Below are positions 19,990 through 30,156 of a DNA stretch of 64,000 nucleotides, piece after piece (positions within the stretch are counted from its first letter, which is position 1; each line of letters begins with the position of its first letter). The position numbers and the translations under genes are program-made. A model generated the notes under the pieces. The model saw nothing but the letters and a program-made list of their open reading frames with translations. It was not told where the DNA came from and did no database searches. Origin of the DNA: Plasmodiophora brassicae (lineage: Eukaryota > Endomyxa > Phytomyxea > Plasmodiophorida > Plasmodiophoridae); contig JASFAU010000001.1 of NCBI GenBank assembly GCA_039704465.1, forward strand, positions 1,054,001-1,118,000, written 5' to 3'.

Positions 19990-22900
19990 TCATGGTCGAA
20001 GGCAGAGTCGGCACTTGTCGATGACGTCCGTCTTCAGCTGTGTGCATTCTGGGTTCTTCTTCAGGACTTTGTGCGCCACCTCGATCGCCTCGATATACCG
20101 TTTCGCCTTCAGATAGCTGAACGCCAGCTTGTAGCCGACCGCGCTGGATGTCTCGTGCTGGCATTGCCATGCGTTCTCCAGGTACTGTGCGGCGTCGCTG
20201 AACGACCCCTCGACGTCCGTGATCTCGCCTAGTAATTCCCACGCGCGTCCCGATGAACGATTGTGCTCCAGGCATCGTCTGCACAGCTTCTGTGCCAGGT
20301 CGGCTGCGCCAGCCTGTTGTATCACCTTGTCAGTGAACAGAACCGCAGCGGGGGTCCTCTCGCACACGGTACCCGCATGTAGATATCGGCCAGCATCAGC
20401 CACGCCTTCTCGAAGACGTCCATGTACTTGACCGATGGCGTCATGTTTGCAACGATCCTATTCGGGCAGATTTTAGGTTCAGGTGTGGGGTGCCACATGG
20501 ACAAGGAGCAGTACTGAACTTGAGTTGGTTCCGCGCCTTTGGCGGCTCTTTGAGCGTAACGAACGCGTGGGCCAGCGCCAGATACCCAGGGACGAAATCG
20601 CGATTGGCCTGCACCGCGGCCACCAACTCGGGTACAAGCGCGTTGATCTGCTCGACGTTCCCGCTGGCAATCGTCGCGTACGCTTGCAGGGTATGCAATC
20701 GCTCCCTGGCATCGTCATCGCCATCGCCGATGCGCGTCGCCAGTTCCGACAGCAGGTGCCTGGCCGTATCGAGATGCGACTGGTCCTCGGCGCTCCCGAA
20801 CAGGGCCCGGTTCTCGGGCGTCAGGTAGATCTCGCACATCTCGAACAGGGCCCGTCGCGCCCATTCCGGGTCCGTTCGCGCCACGTTCAGATGATGCAGC
20901 GCATCCCTGGGCTTCTTGTCGGCCAGGTCGACCATGCCCTGGATGAAGTGCAACCCGGGTGGCATGTCGGCCGACCCGCGTTGCGCCGCCAGCATGTACC
21001 GCTGGGCGTCGACGAGCTGCCCGCTTCGCTTCAGGCACTGGACAAGTTTGTCGAGGACATGGAAGTTCGACGGGTCCGACTCCAGGATCGCCTTGAAGTA
21101 CGCGATGGCGTTGTCCTGCTCGTTCAGCTTGAACTTGACATCGGCCAGCAACAGCGATGCCTTGACGTTGCCGGGCGATGCCTTCAGGAGTGCGGTCAGG
21201 TGCTGCTGGCAATCGTCGGTGGCGCCGCTCGCTAGGCGCAGGCTGGCCAGAGCCATCAGGGCTTCCTCATGCGCCGGACAGACGCGTACCGCGTCCTGAT
21301 AGTAGAACTCCACCTTGTCGATATTCGACTTGCCTGCCTTCTTCAGCGATGACGCAATCTGGCACGCGATCGCGGCCACCTTCTCCTTGTGAGCGTTCAC
21401 CACCGTCGCGCTGCTTCCTGCCATCCTCTGCAGGTCCAGGACGCGTTTCTGGAGCTCGTAGGCGCGCATCAGGACTGGACATCCCTCGGCAGGTGCGGGT
21501 TCGATACGCGTTGTGATGTCGTTCAGGAGCAACAATGCAGAAACGCGCTCGATCAAAGACGATACAGAGTCGTCACCAGGTGCGTCGTCTATGCACACCT
21601 TGCCGGACCCGGGAACGTCCCCATACGGCGTAAGGACGGCCAGAAGGACACGCTGAGCGTCCTCGAGACGCGCCAAGTTGGACAGCAACTGGGCCAGGTC
21701 GACGCTCAGCGACAGGTTGCTTCCTCGGCCTTCCGCGATGGCGGTCTCGTAGTAGATCAGCGCACGTTCATACTCATGGCAAGTGACGAGCGCCACGCCG
21801 ATCTTGTTGACCATAACGGGGTCGACCGGTTCACCGGTCTCGATCGCCAAATCGATGGCCGCCTCGAACGCGGAGATTGCCTTCTGTGGGTCCTGAACGC
21901 GTAGATGTGCCTCGCCAAGCAGGCGTAGCGCGTGCACAGACCGCGGGTCGGCCGCCACCATCTCCTCGAAGCACTTGACGTACTCGCGGCGATTACGACG
22001 ATGCTCGAGGTACAGATTCGCAATGGCGATTCTGGCTCGCGATAGGTAGGGAGACTGGGCGGGCACCTTCCGCAGCATCCTCAAAGCGGCTTCCACTACA
22101 CAGAGCTCAGATCAATGGCGCCGACAAGACACAAACGACTGACCGTCCGATCGGCAGCTGGCAGCGATCTCAGCGTCTGCAATGAGAATGCGGTCGTATT
22201 CGGGGGTGGACTCAAACTCATTGCGGGCGTCCTGTAGGAGCTTGGCGGCTTCAGGCGCGCGGTTGTGCCTGGCGTGCAACTGGGCAGCAAGAAGGTACAG
22301 AGTGGCCCGGTCGTGGATTGCGACCGGGGATCGTGGCGATACGTGCCGTACGCCAGGAAGGTTCATCGCCGATTGCACCAGGGACAGGGCTTCGTCCGCA
22401 GACCCCTTCGCTTCCAGCAGCTGCGTCTGGATGATGTGGTACTTAGCCGTGTGCCGCACATTGAAATCAAGGCTGAGGGCTTCTTCGAGAGCGTCAGCGG
22501 CCTCGCCCCAGTTCTGTCGCAGAAGCTCGATCTGAGCTCGCATCAGTCGCGATTCGGTCAGTCGAGGATCAATCCGGTTCGCGGCTTTCAGCGACGTTTC
22601 GGCGACGGTGAACTTCCCGTCGAGGAAGAGGGCGCGCGCCACCATGATGTGGGGTCGAATCGCGCCGGGAACAATCGCCAACACTTCTTGGAGGAGGTCG
22701 CAGGACAAACTCAACGTTGGCCGAAGCGGGTCCGTTTCGAGTCGGGGTGACGAACATTCGCCGTCGAGGATCTCCTCGATCACATCCATCACCATATCCA
22801 CATTGTACGCCACGATGTACTCGGGCGTGAGCTTCACCTGTCGTCCAGGATCAGAATGGCCAGGCGCAGGGTTCCCTACGGCTGTCGAAGAACCTCTTCG

Positions 22901-24654
22901 AGTCGGCCGCGGTGAGCCGACAGAGCTCGTACGAAGAACTGTCTGGCTTGATCTGTACCATTCACACCTCGACGCTTCGCCATAAGGCCCTTCAGTATGT
23001 GCATCTCCACGTTCGCTTCGGATCGTTCATCACTGTCCTTCTGCAATGCTGTTAGTCGAATCTGGGACAAGCCTCAGCTCGAGGCCCCCTACCTGAATCT
23101 CACTGAGGAAGTCGAGCTCATGGGCGGCATCGTCGAACTGCCCGCGGGCGATCTTGCAGCGGATCATCCCGTTGATGGCGGCCGTGTTCCCCTCGTCGAG
23201 CTGCGACGCCTCGCTGTACGACTGGAGGGACGCGGTGATGTCGTCACGCTGGAATTGCACGTACGCCTGCTCGGTTCTGATTGCACTGCTCGTCGGGTTC
23301 AGGCGAACCGCCACGTCGATAAACGAACCCCTGGTAGCATCATCGTTAAGCTGTCGTCGCAATCAGCATTTGCCCGAACCACGAACGCAATGTCTAAAAT
23401 GGTCTTGTCCTTCGAGCACGCACGGGATAGCAATCGTGCGATACTGTAGAATAGGTTGGCGTTGCGGCCCTCGCTGGCTTGCACAGATTTGAGCAAATTC
23501 TGGGTCAACAGGGCAGAGCGCGCGGTGTCACTGCCCCGAGTCAACGCGAGAAGCGTCGAGATGAACTGCCACAGCGGATCATCCGTCATGTTTCGGATAG
23601 CGCCTACGGAAGCACCGGATTACCAGGGCGTCCACGTTGACAGGGTCGTTCTTCAGAATTCGTTGGACGGTTTCGGCTGCGTCCTCAGGCATTTTGAGCG
23701 CCAGTTGCATGCGCGCCTTCTCCACCGCCGCAGGAGCAAACCACGTCTCGGTTGCGAGCACCATGTTGATGTGGTCGTCGGCTAGTTTCAGACGTTGGCT
23801 GATCTCGTACCATTTGGCTCGCCCGAGAAGCAGCTGTCAAGGGAATTTAGATGTGGCATACGGGTGCAGTAAACGCGACTTGCATCAATAGGAGGGCGTC
23901 CTTCACCCAGCACAGTAAATGCTTGATTGAAATAGGTAACGCTCTTCTGAGCAAGCTGGTCGTCGCCACAGGTGACGTTAACCCAGCCCATCAGGACCAA
24001 CGCATCCATCTGGTTCGCGTTGTCGCCCAGTACCCGGTCCAGGCACTGCCTGGCCTGCTGGTGCTTCCCCGTTAGCCAGAAATAATTCGCGGCTGTCAGC
24101 AGCGTCTCCGTGTCTTTCTGGACGGCGTTGGAACGTTCACTTACGGGACGGCGCTCATGAGTCCGTTACGCGTCAGACATACCGTCCTAGATGATGACTT
24201 CAACTGTTGCTTGAGGTCGGCAACGGATTCGGAGTCTGATGCGTTCGCGCTTCAATACGGGAACGGGCGTATACCACGAATAACGAACCGGATCGTTTCA
24301 TGATGCTGACAAGAGCGGCAGTGACAGCAAGATTCAGAGCAGGGGCGTTCTGAAGCGATTGTAGGTCTGATATGGCGTCAGAGGTGTCACCGCCTAGCCG
24401 GGCAACGACGTTCAGCGCTACGCGATATCGTCGTACCAGACAGCCATTGACATGCCTTGTTGAATTATAGCAATGCTTCTCCAGAACTTGACCTTCTCCC
24501 TGGACATGCGCCCGGTCGGCCCAGGGCGCTGCAGCGCGTGTTCGCACGCCGCCTGGACGTGCCGGAAATACTCCCGCTGGCCAAAGTAGTTGACCAACGC
24601 CTGCAGGTCATCGTTCGGCCCAGCGCAGGCCGACGGGAACGCCGCCGTCGACAT
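19990..24654 (-). CDS. TTC21B: TTC21/IFT139, TPR-repeat subunit of IFT-A
   Basis: A long multi-exon TPR protein of roughly 1300 aa. The start MSTAAFPSACAG at 24654 leads into ALVNYFGQREYFRHVQAACE, the family's N-terminal pattern (LINYYcqeryFhHV). The largest uninterrupted coding block is 20441-22096, with another at ~22112-22837. The end (LKKNPECTQLKTDVIDKCRL…LRP*) matches the IFT139 C-terminus. TPR helices recur throughout, for example YFKAILESDPSNFHVLDKLV. IFT139 works in retrograde intraflagellar transport, so the organism should build a cilium or flagellum. I did not resolve every small intron between 22.84 and 24.5 kb. It is convergent with CutC (60 bp) and divergent from asparaginase (203 bp). 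Confidence 0.9.
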
Positions 24655-24857
24655 GCGCTCGCGCGGACCCACACCCGTCAGTGCACTGCCCACGAGAGGC
24701 CGCATTCCATCCCATCCCCATCCTGATCACCGTCCGTCGAATGCAGGTTCAGCACTCGGAAGCTGCACCGCGGAGTTGCAGCTGAACCACGGCCGAGTTG
24801 CGCTGGGGCCTGCGTCCCGCGTCCCGCGCCAAAACGGGGCCAAGGGCCGCGACGGCG

Positions 24858-26241
24858 ATGGAGTTGGAGCTGCCCGCCCGGGACGTGCCTGACGATGCGT
24901 CGACCGCGAAGGTCCTGATCATATGCACGGGCGGCACGATATGTATGTTCGAGTCGGGCGCCCAGGGGTCGCTGGAGCCCCGCAAGGGATTCGTCATGTC
25001 GGCGCTGCCACACGTGTACTCGTTCAACCAGTCCAAGTGTCCGGTTGATTGTCGCTGTCGCACTCGGCTACGTTTGCCCTGATTGTAACTGCGATAGTGC
25101 CCAAGTACGATGTCATTGAGTGGGAGCCGCTGATTGACAGCACGAACATGCGGCCGGAGCTATGGATGACTCTGATTCGGCAGATCGAGGAGGTGGAAAT
25201 GCGCTTGCATGCACACACGCGTCCGGGTGTTAATGTGCGTTCATCAGGCATACGACCGATATAGTGGATTCCTCGTCTTGATGGGCACCGATACGATGGC
25301 GTACACCGCGTCTTGTGTCTCATTCGCGTTTGCAAACCTGTATGGATGCGGATACAGCGTGCGCGTGCCTTCCCGTACTGAACATGGTCAAACAGCTCGA
25401 AGCCGATAATATTTACTGGCTCTCAGATTCCGTTGTCTCGAGCGTATACTGATGCGCGACGCCACTTAACAGTCGGGTTGTTGGTTGCCGGTCACTTGTC
25501 AGTGCCTGAAGTCTGTAGGTTCATCGCGATTGGACGCCGCCGGTGTGTATACTGACGTTATATTGCGTTAAGGCATTCTATTCGACAATGAACTCTTCAG
25601 AGCCAACCGCACAAAGAAAAAGGATAACTGGGGCTCGTCAGCGTTCGAGTCGCCCAATCATGAGCCGCTTGCGACGTTTGGGTGCACTGTCCGACTAAGT
25701 GATAAGGTTCGGTCAATGCCTCGGCAACCACTTCGGGTGTATTCGAAACTGTTCTCCAACATCCTCGTTGTCTGGCTGGTGCCCGGATTCGACGACACTC
25801 TGCTGGAACGACTTGTGCCGAAAGACAACGAAGCTGTCGGCGTTGTCCTGATGCTGTATGGAGCCGGAAACGCCCCTGACCACTCCAACAGATCGTTCAT
25901 CTCAGCGTTATCTGCACTGAAAGCCAAAGGCGCCGAGATAGTCGTCGCCTCACAGTGTACTGACGCCAACACGTTTCTGCGTTTCATCACGCTGACTATT
26001 GTACGCAGGTCGTAAGGGGAGCATCAACCTGAGCTCATACTCGACTGGACAGCAACTGCTGGCCCTGGATCTCATTAACGGCCGCGACATGACGGTCGAG
26101 GCATGCGTCACAAAGCTAAGCCACCTCATGGGTCGGGGCATGCGCGGCGAGAAGCTCAAGGAGATGATGGAGCGCGACCTCCGAGGCGAACTGACGCTGC
26201 GACCATCAAATGTTCCATACGGCGCTGTCCAGTTGGAATAG
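24858..26241 (+). CDS. L-asparaginase, type I-like
   Basis: The N-terminus has VLIICTGGTICMF, holding the first catalytic Thr (TGGTI). Further blocks after short introns are YDVIEWEPLIDSTNMRPELW, AYDRYSGFLVLMGTDTMAYT (second catalytic Thr and Asp), NLSKPIIFTGSQIPLSRAYT-DAR, VPEVCILFDNELFRANRTKK, FESPNHEPLATFG and NGRDMTVEACVTKLSHLMG. All match cytosolic asparaginase I of bacteria, fungi and animals, which hydrolyses Asn to Asp and ammonia. The ATG at 24858 is chosen as the first before the catalytic motif. Not all intron borders in the last third were fixed. Confidence 0.92.
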
Positions 26242-26287
26242 CCCATAGATCAGTAGTTATAATGCACACGTGCTATTTTACACAAAG

Positions 26288-26773
26288 CTATTGCGGCGAC
26301 GTTGCCAAGAACTTTCGGATTCGTTGGAGCAATTCCATCCTGACGGTTTCCGGTACGGAGGCTGACAAGGAATTAAGTGGCTTATCCCCATGACGGGATC
26401 CATCCCAGTGTCACGACACTGACATCGTCCAAGTGGCGTGATTTCCTTGACGAGGTCATCGATCGTCATCTTCTCTAACCCCTTCCGCTTGATCAGCTCC
26501 TCGCAGTGGACAGTGAGCGCGTCTTTCCATCCGCACTATACGACGTTGTGCATTGGGTTCACGGGGCCGCCTGGCCTGGACACGCTCTTATATATACCTC
26601 TACTAATCTGGCTCGCAGCAACTCCTTCAACCTACGAACGAACTCAGCGTTCGGCAGCGCGCCCGGCGATCGACGCAGACATACTGGTCCCTCTCGCCGG
26701 ATTCCGTCAGCCTGGCATTGATGGTGGACACAATCTGCGAGCGCTTGGCCCGTTTGTCCTCCTCGGATGACAT
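26288..26773 (-). CDS. ENY2: ENY2/Sus1, SAGA DUB module and TREX-2 subunit
   Basis: Four exons (26685-26773, 26598-26631, 26424-26535, 26288-26361) give 102 aa, almost the human length of 101. The spliced protein reads [37 protein letters not shown]…[29 protein letters not shown], a near-complete match to the family pattern. Introns are 53, 62 and 62 nt. ENY2 links histone H2B deubiquitination with mRNA export at nuclear pores. One exon is only 34 nt long. It lies 46 bp from the convergent asparaginase gene. Confidence 0.97.
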
Positions 26774-27036
26774 CCACCGCACCCGTCGTCTGGGACAGAC
26801 TGTGGCTGTTGTCGCCGCCCGCCGGCGGAGTTGCGAGCTCCGCCACCGGCGCCCTCTGCTGGGCCTGGCAAGTGGCAACAGCACCCGGGACTCGGAACCC
26901 ATCAATGTGCCCATGTGATATCACACGTTGCAGCAGATGAGGAAATACGCGATGGATGGGCTATATGTAACCCGTCTGCTGAATCCGACGGCATCACCTT
27001 CCAAGGCGGTATCGTTCCTGTAACAGTGCCCACCTG

Positions 27037-28669
27037 ATGGCTGCGCCCAGGGGGATACATCACTATCGGGCGTTGCCTAGGTTGGTACGACTACTGGATG
27101 CAGGCGTTGCTGTGACCGAGACGGCCATGCTGTACCGGCAGACAGGCGCAGATCGGCGTTGGAAACGACGCCGAGCCCTGATGGCGGGCCTGGCCGTTAT
27201 CTGTGGGGCGATGCTTGCCGTGCAGGTATGGTTGGGACAGGGCCTCGACAGTTTACCAATCGGGTTCGTATCACGTTCACCGGCAATATGGCCCTTCCAA
27301 TGCCATTATCGCCTGAATCAAACGTTCCCGTTCGTTGAGGAACGCGTCCCAGATTACCTGCAACGGATTGCACCCAGGATGCAGGCCGCCCGGTCGTCTA
27401 CCATCCCGACGATCTTCGTCGCGGTACCTTCCTATCGCGATGACGACTGTCCCGAAACCGTCAACAACTTGTTCCGTCGTGCGCACCGGCCTGACCTTGT
27501 CTCCGTTGGTCTCGTCGATCAGATCGCCGGCAAAGTCGATCGGCCCTGCATCGATGGAGTTGACGAGCGATGGAAAGCAAGGGTTTGGGCTACATGAGGA
27601 GGTCATCTGCCGAGCTGGTTCATTGACTTCACGGAACAGATCCGCCTCGTGGAGCGGGACGCACGCGTCTCGGATGGGCCCAACACGGCCCGGTACCTGG
27701 CCAGCAAGCTCTGGGACGGCGAACGGTACTATTTCAGCGTCGACGCCCATACAAGATTCATCCAGGACTGGGACTCCATCCTCCTCAACATGATGGGCCG
27801 CCTGCCTGCGAACGCCATCGTCACACACTATCCCGTCGCCGAGGTACCACACAAGCACACACACACACATACGTCGCATCATCCAGGAGACAACGTTGAA
27901 CCAGATCTCGCTTAGGAGACGTCCCTGGGCGATAACGGCGGTGCGATCCCGTGGCTCTGTAAAGGTCATTTCGGTGGCGGGGCCCCTCCCGGGCTGATCA
28001 TGCAAGAATGTCAGAAATGGATGGTTTAGGTGCTGCTTGTCGTCCTGATTCATGACTGTAGGTGGGGAGTGCCATGAACGAAACCGACTGCCAGCAGAGA
28101 CGTCCTGCGTCGGAACGTTCCTTGGCGCCGGGTTCTTCTTTGGCTCCAGTCGAATCCTGTCGGCTGCTCCTCCAGGTCAGGGTCGCTACCCGATGCCGAA
28201 TTCCCGCGCCTTAATCCTATGCAGATCGGTATCTGGGCCGTCTTTTCCAGGGCGAAGAGCTTCTGCTAGCGGCACGATTGTGGACATCAGGTTGGTGATT
28301 GTGGCGCCCCGTTGTCGCCGTGCTGACCCGGTCGCACGTATAGGGTTCGAATTCTATGCGCCAACGACGAACGTTGTTGCACACAGATACGGGGGCAGGA
28401 CGCATAACGTGTTCTGGGAGAACGATCCCAGCGATTTGGCGGCGCAGAAGGAGAGGACAATGGCGCGCGTCTACTACCTCTTGGGGCAGACGCAGCAGCG
28501 ACCTGAGAAGGACGACGAGATCGACTACCTGGGCATGGGGACCGTCTACACACTCGACGACTATCTCGAATTTGCCGGCCTGGACTTCGCGAACGGCGTC
28601 CAGACGTCACGGTGCGATAGCCGATTCGACCGCCAGACTCGACAATGGGTACCGGCCAGCGTGCGATAA
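27037..28669 (+). CDS. GT60-like N-acetylglucosaminyltransferase, type II membrane protein
   Basis: After a short basic cytosolic tail comes one hydrophobic anchor (RALMAGLAVICGAMLAVQVW). The catalytic domain has TIFVAVPSYRDDDCPETVNN and RPDLVSVGLVDQI. A downstream exon has WFIDFTEQIRLVERDARVSDGPNTARYLASKLW in part, then ERYYFSVDAHTRFIQDWD (the DxH/DSH site of this family). The C-terminal block is YAPTTNVVAHRYGGRTHNVF with WENDPSDLAAQKERT. These are the signatures of GT60 enzymes (UDP-GlcNAc transferases to hydroxyproline or Ser/Thr, first seen on Skp1 in Dictyostelium and in trypanosome Golgi). The membrane anchor points to a Golgi enzyme. Several internal introns are not fully placed; one contains a short CA run (27856-27869). 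Confidence 0.8.
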
Positions 28670-28740
28670 CGCTCGTATACACAGCAAGCAGTATGATTGC
28701 AGAGGAACCAATAAGAAGATGTTTATCGAGCAGACGGCGA

Positions 28741-29886
28741 TCATGTCGACGACAGGACAACTGTCTTCCCACCACTGGTCCGCGTCGCCATCGACGACGA
28801 CGATGACCTGACGGCGCCACCGTTGTCGACCGTGACACGCGACTCCGTTTGGTTCACGAACACGGTTGAATCCCCACCGTGCTGGTGCCGACCGTTGCCG
28901 TTCTGATCGTTCATCAGCACGTCCCGCGTCAACGCCGTCAGGTTGTTCAGGTTCTGCACGTCGACGTTGTTCACGCTGACACTGTTCCGATTGGCGTTGC
29001 TGACCGTGTTCTGATTGACCGTGTTCTGGTTGACCGTGTTCTGGTTGACCGTGTTCTGGTTCGCGTTGTTGGCCGTGTTCTGGTTCACGTTGCTGACGTT
29101 CTGGTTGTCAACGTTAACATCGTTACGGTTCACGTTGTTGACGTTGACGTTGTTGACGTTGGCGCCCCCGTTCGGGTTGTTGGCCTTGTCGTTCACGTTG
29201 TTCTGGTTGACGTTGTTGACGTTGGCGCCACCGTTCGGGTTGTTGACCTTGCCGTTCACGTTGTCAACGTTCACATTGTTCTGGTTGACGTTGTTAACGT
29301 TGACGTTGGAGTTCGGGTTGTTGCCGTTCATGATTCGCTCCATGCGTTTGCGAACCATCGGGACCATGATGACGGTCTCGACAGGGGCGCCGAAAGGCGC
29401 CTGTCGCGTGTACAGCGGCTCCTGTGGGCGCGATGGTGTCGACGCGTACGTCGACGGTGCCTGGGCGTACATCGGCGCCGGACGTCGCTTGGGGACGACG
29501 TACGCGGGCGCCGTTGTCGGGATCGTCCGGTACGTCTTCTGGGTCGGCGGGGGCGTTGGCGGCGCCGTCCTGATCGGCTTGTACGATGCAACGGCCGGGG
29601 GTGGCATCGGACGGATCGGCGTGTAGGTCTCCTGGGCAGCAGCAGGTGGGACGGTGGCCTGGGTCGCCACCGGGGCCGGTTCGTAGGCAGTGGCGGGAGC
29701 GGCGGTGCGTGCCGCGGCGAACCCGGGTGCGTACTTCGAGATGCGAAGCCCTGGTATCGGTTGCGGTGGCGGCGCCTGTCTCGTCATCATCGGGCACTCG
29801 TCTGCCTGATTCTCATGGGCCAGGCATGTCACCGACACGGTCACAAGCAGCAGCAGCAAACGTGAACAGACCGCCGTCGACGCCAT
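28741..29886 (-). CDS. Secreted Pro-rich and Asn-rich repeat protein
   Basis: A single exon of 381 aa. It starts MASTAVCSRLLLLLVTVSVT, a clear signal peptide, followed by a Pro/Ala/Tyr-rich region (APPPQPIPG, PIRPMPPPAVASYKPIRT). About residues 180-310 are built of short Asn-Val units (NVNNVNQNN, NPNGGANVNNVN and four NQNTV-type units in a row). The DNA shows matching 15-bp and longer repeats at 29005-29310. No enzyme domain is seen. It may be a wall, cyst or adhesion protein, or a self-assembling Asn-rich protein; function is unknown. Confidence 0.8.
   Translation of the reverse strand: MASTAVCSRLLLLLVTVSVTCLAHENQADECPMMTRQAPPPQPIPGLRISKYAPGFAAARTAAPATAYEPAPVATQATVPPAAAQETYTPIRPMPPPAVASYKPIRTAPPTPPPTQKTYRTIPTTAPAYVVPKRRPAPMYAQAPSTYASTPSRPQEPLYTRQAPFGAPVETVIMVPMVRKRMERIMNGNNPNSNVNVNNVNQNNVNVDNVNGKVNNPNGGANVNNVNQNNVNDKANNPNGGANVNNVNVNNVNRNDVNVDNQNVSNVNQNTANNANQNTVNQNTVNQNTVNQNTVSNANRNSVSVNNVDVQNLNNLTALTRDVLMNDQNGNGRHQHGGDSTVFVNQTESRVTVDNGGAVRSSSSSMATRTSGGKTVVLSST
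29005..29310. repeat. Short tandem repeats coding Asn-Val units
   Basis: The unit GTTCTGGTTGACCGT (15 bp) is repeated in near-perfect tandem around 29010-29060. A longer unit (GTTGACGTTGGCGCCCCCGT and variants) occurs at ~29150-29170 and ~29215-29235. Together they encode the Asn-rich domain on the minus strand. The array is likely prone to length change. Confidence 0.85.
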
Positions 29887-30156
29887 GGGCACGTTTAAAC
29901 AATGGTCGGCGATCCGGCCGCCTGGCCCGCTGACGAAGTTCGGCACCGGAACCGGCCGCGACGTGATGTCAACGGCGACGCCCCGGTTGACATCACGCCC
30001 GTCGACGCGTGACGCACGCGCCCGGACGTACTTCGGCCAGTTCGGGGGTGGTGTTGGTCGAATGAAGCAGCAGCGCGTCAGGGCTACGTTACTGGCCGAT
30101 GGATTCGCCCGTCCGTCGTCGACCGTAGGACAGTGTGTAGGTATCCGGTCGCCCAC

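Noticed and set aside
28879..29865. Val-rich + strand open frame of 328 codons
   Set aside because: Mirror image of the Asn-rich repeat gene; the real strand has a signal peptide and sensible composition.
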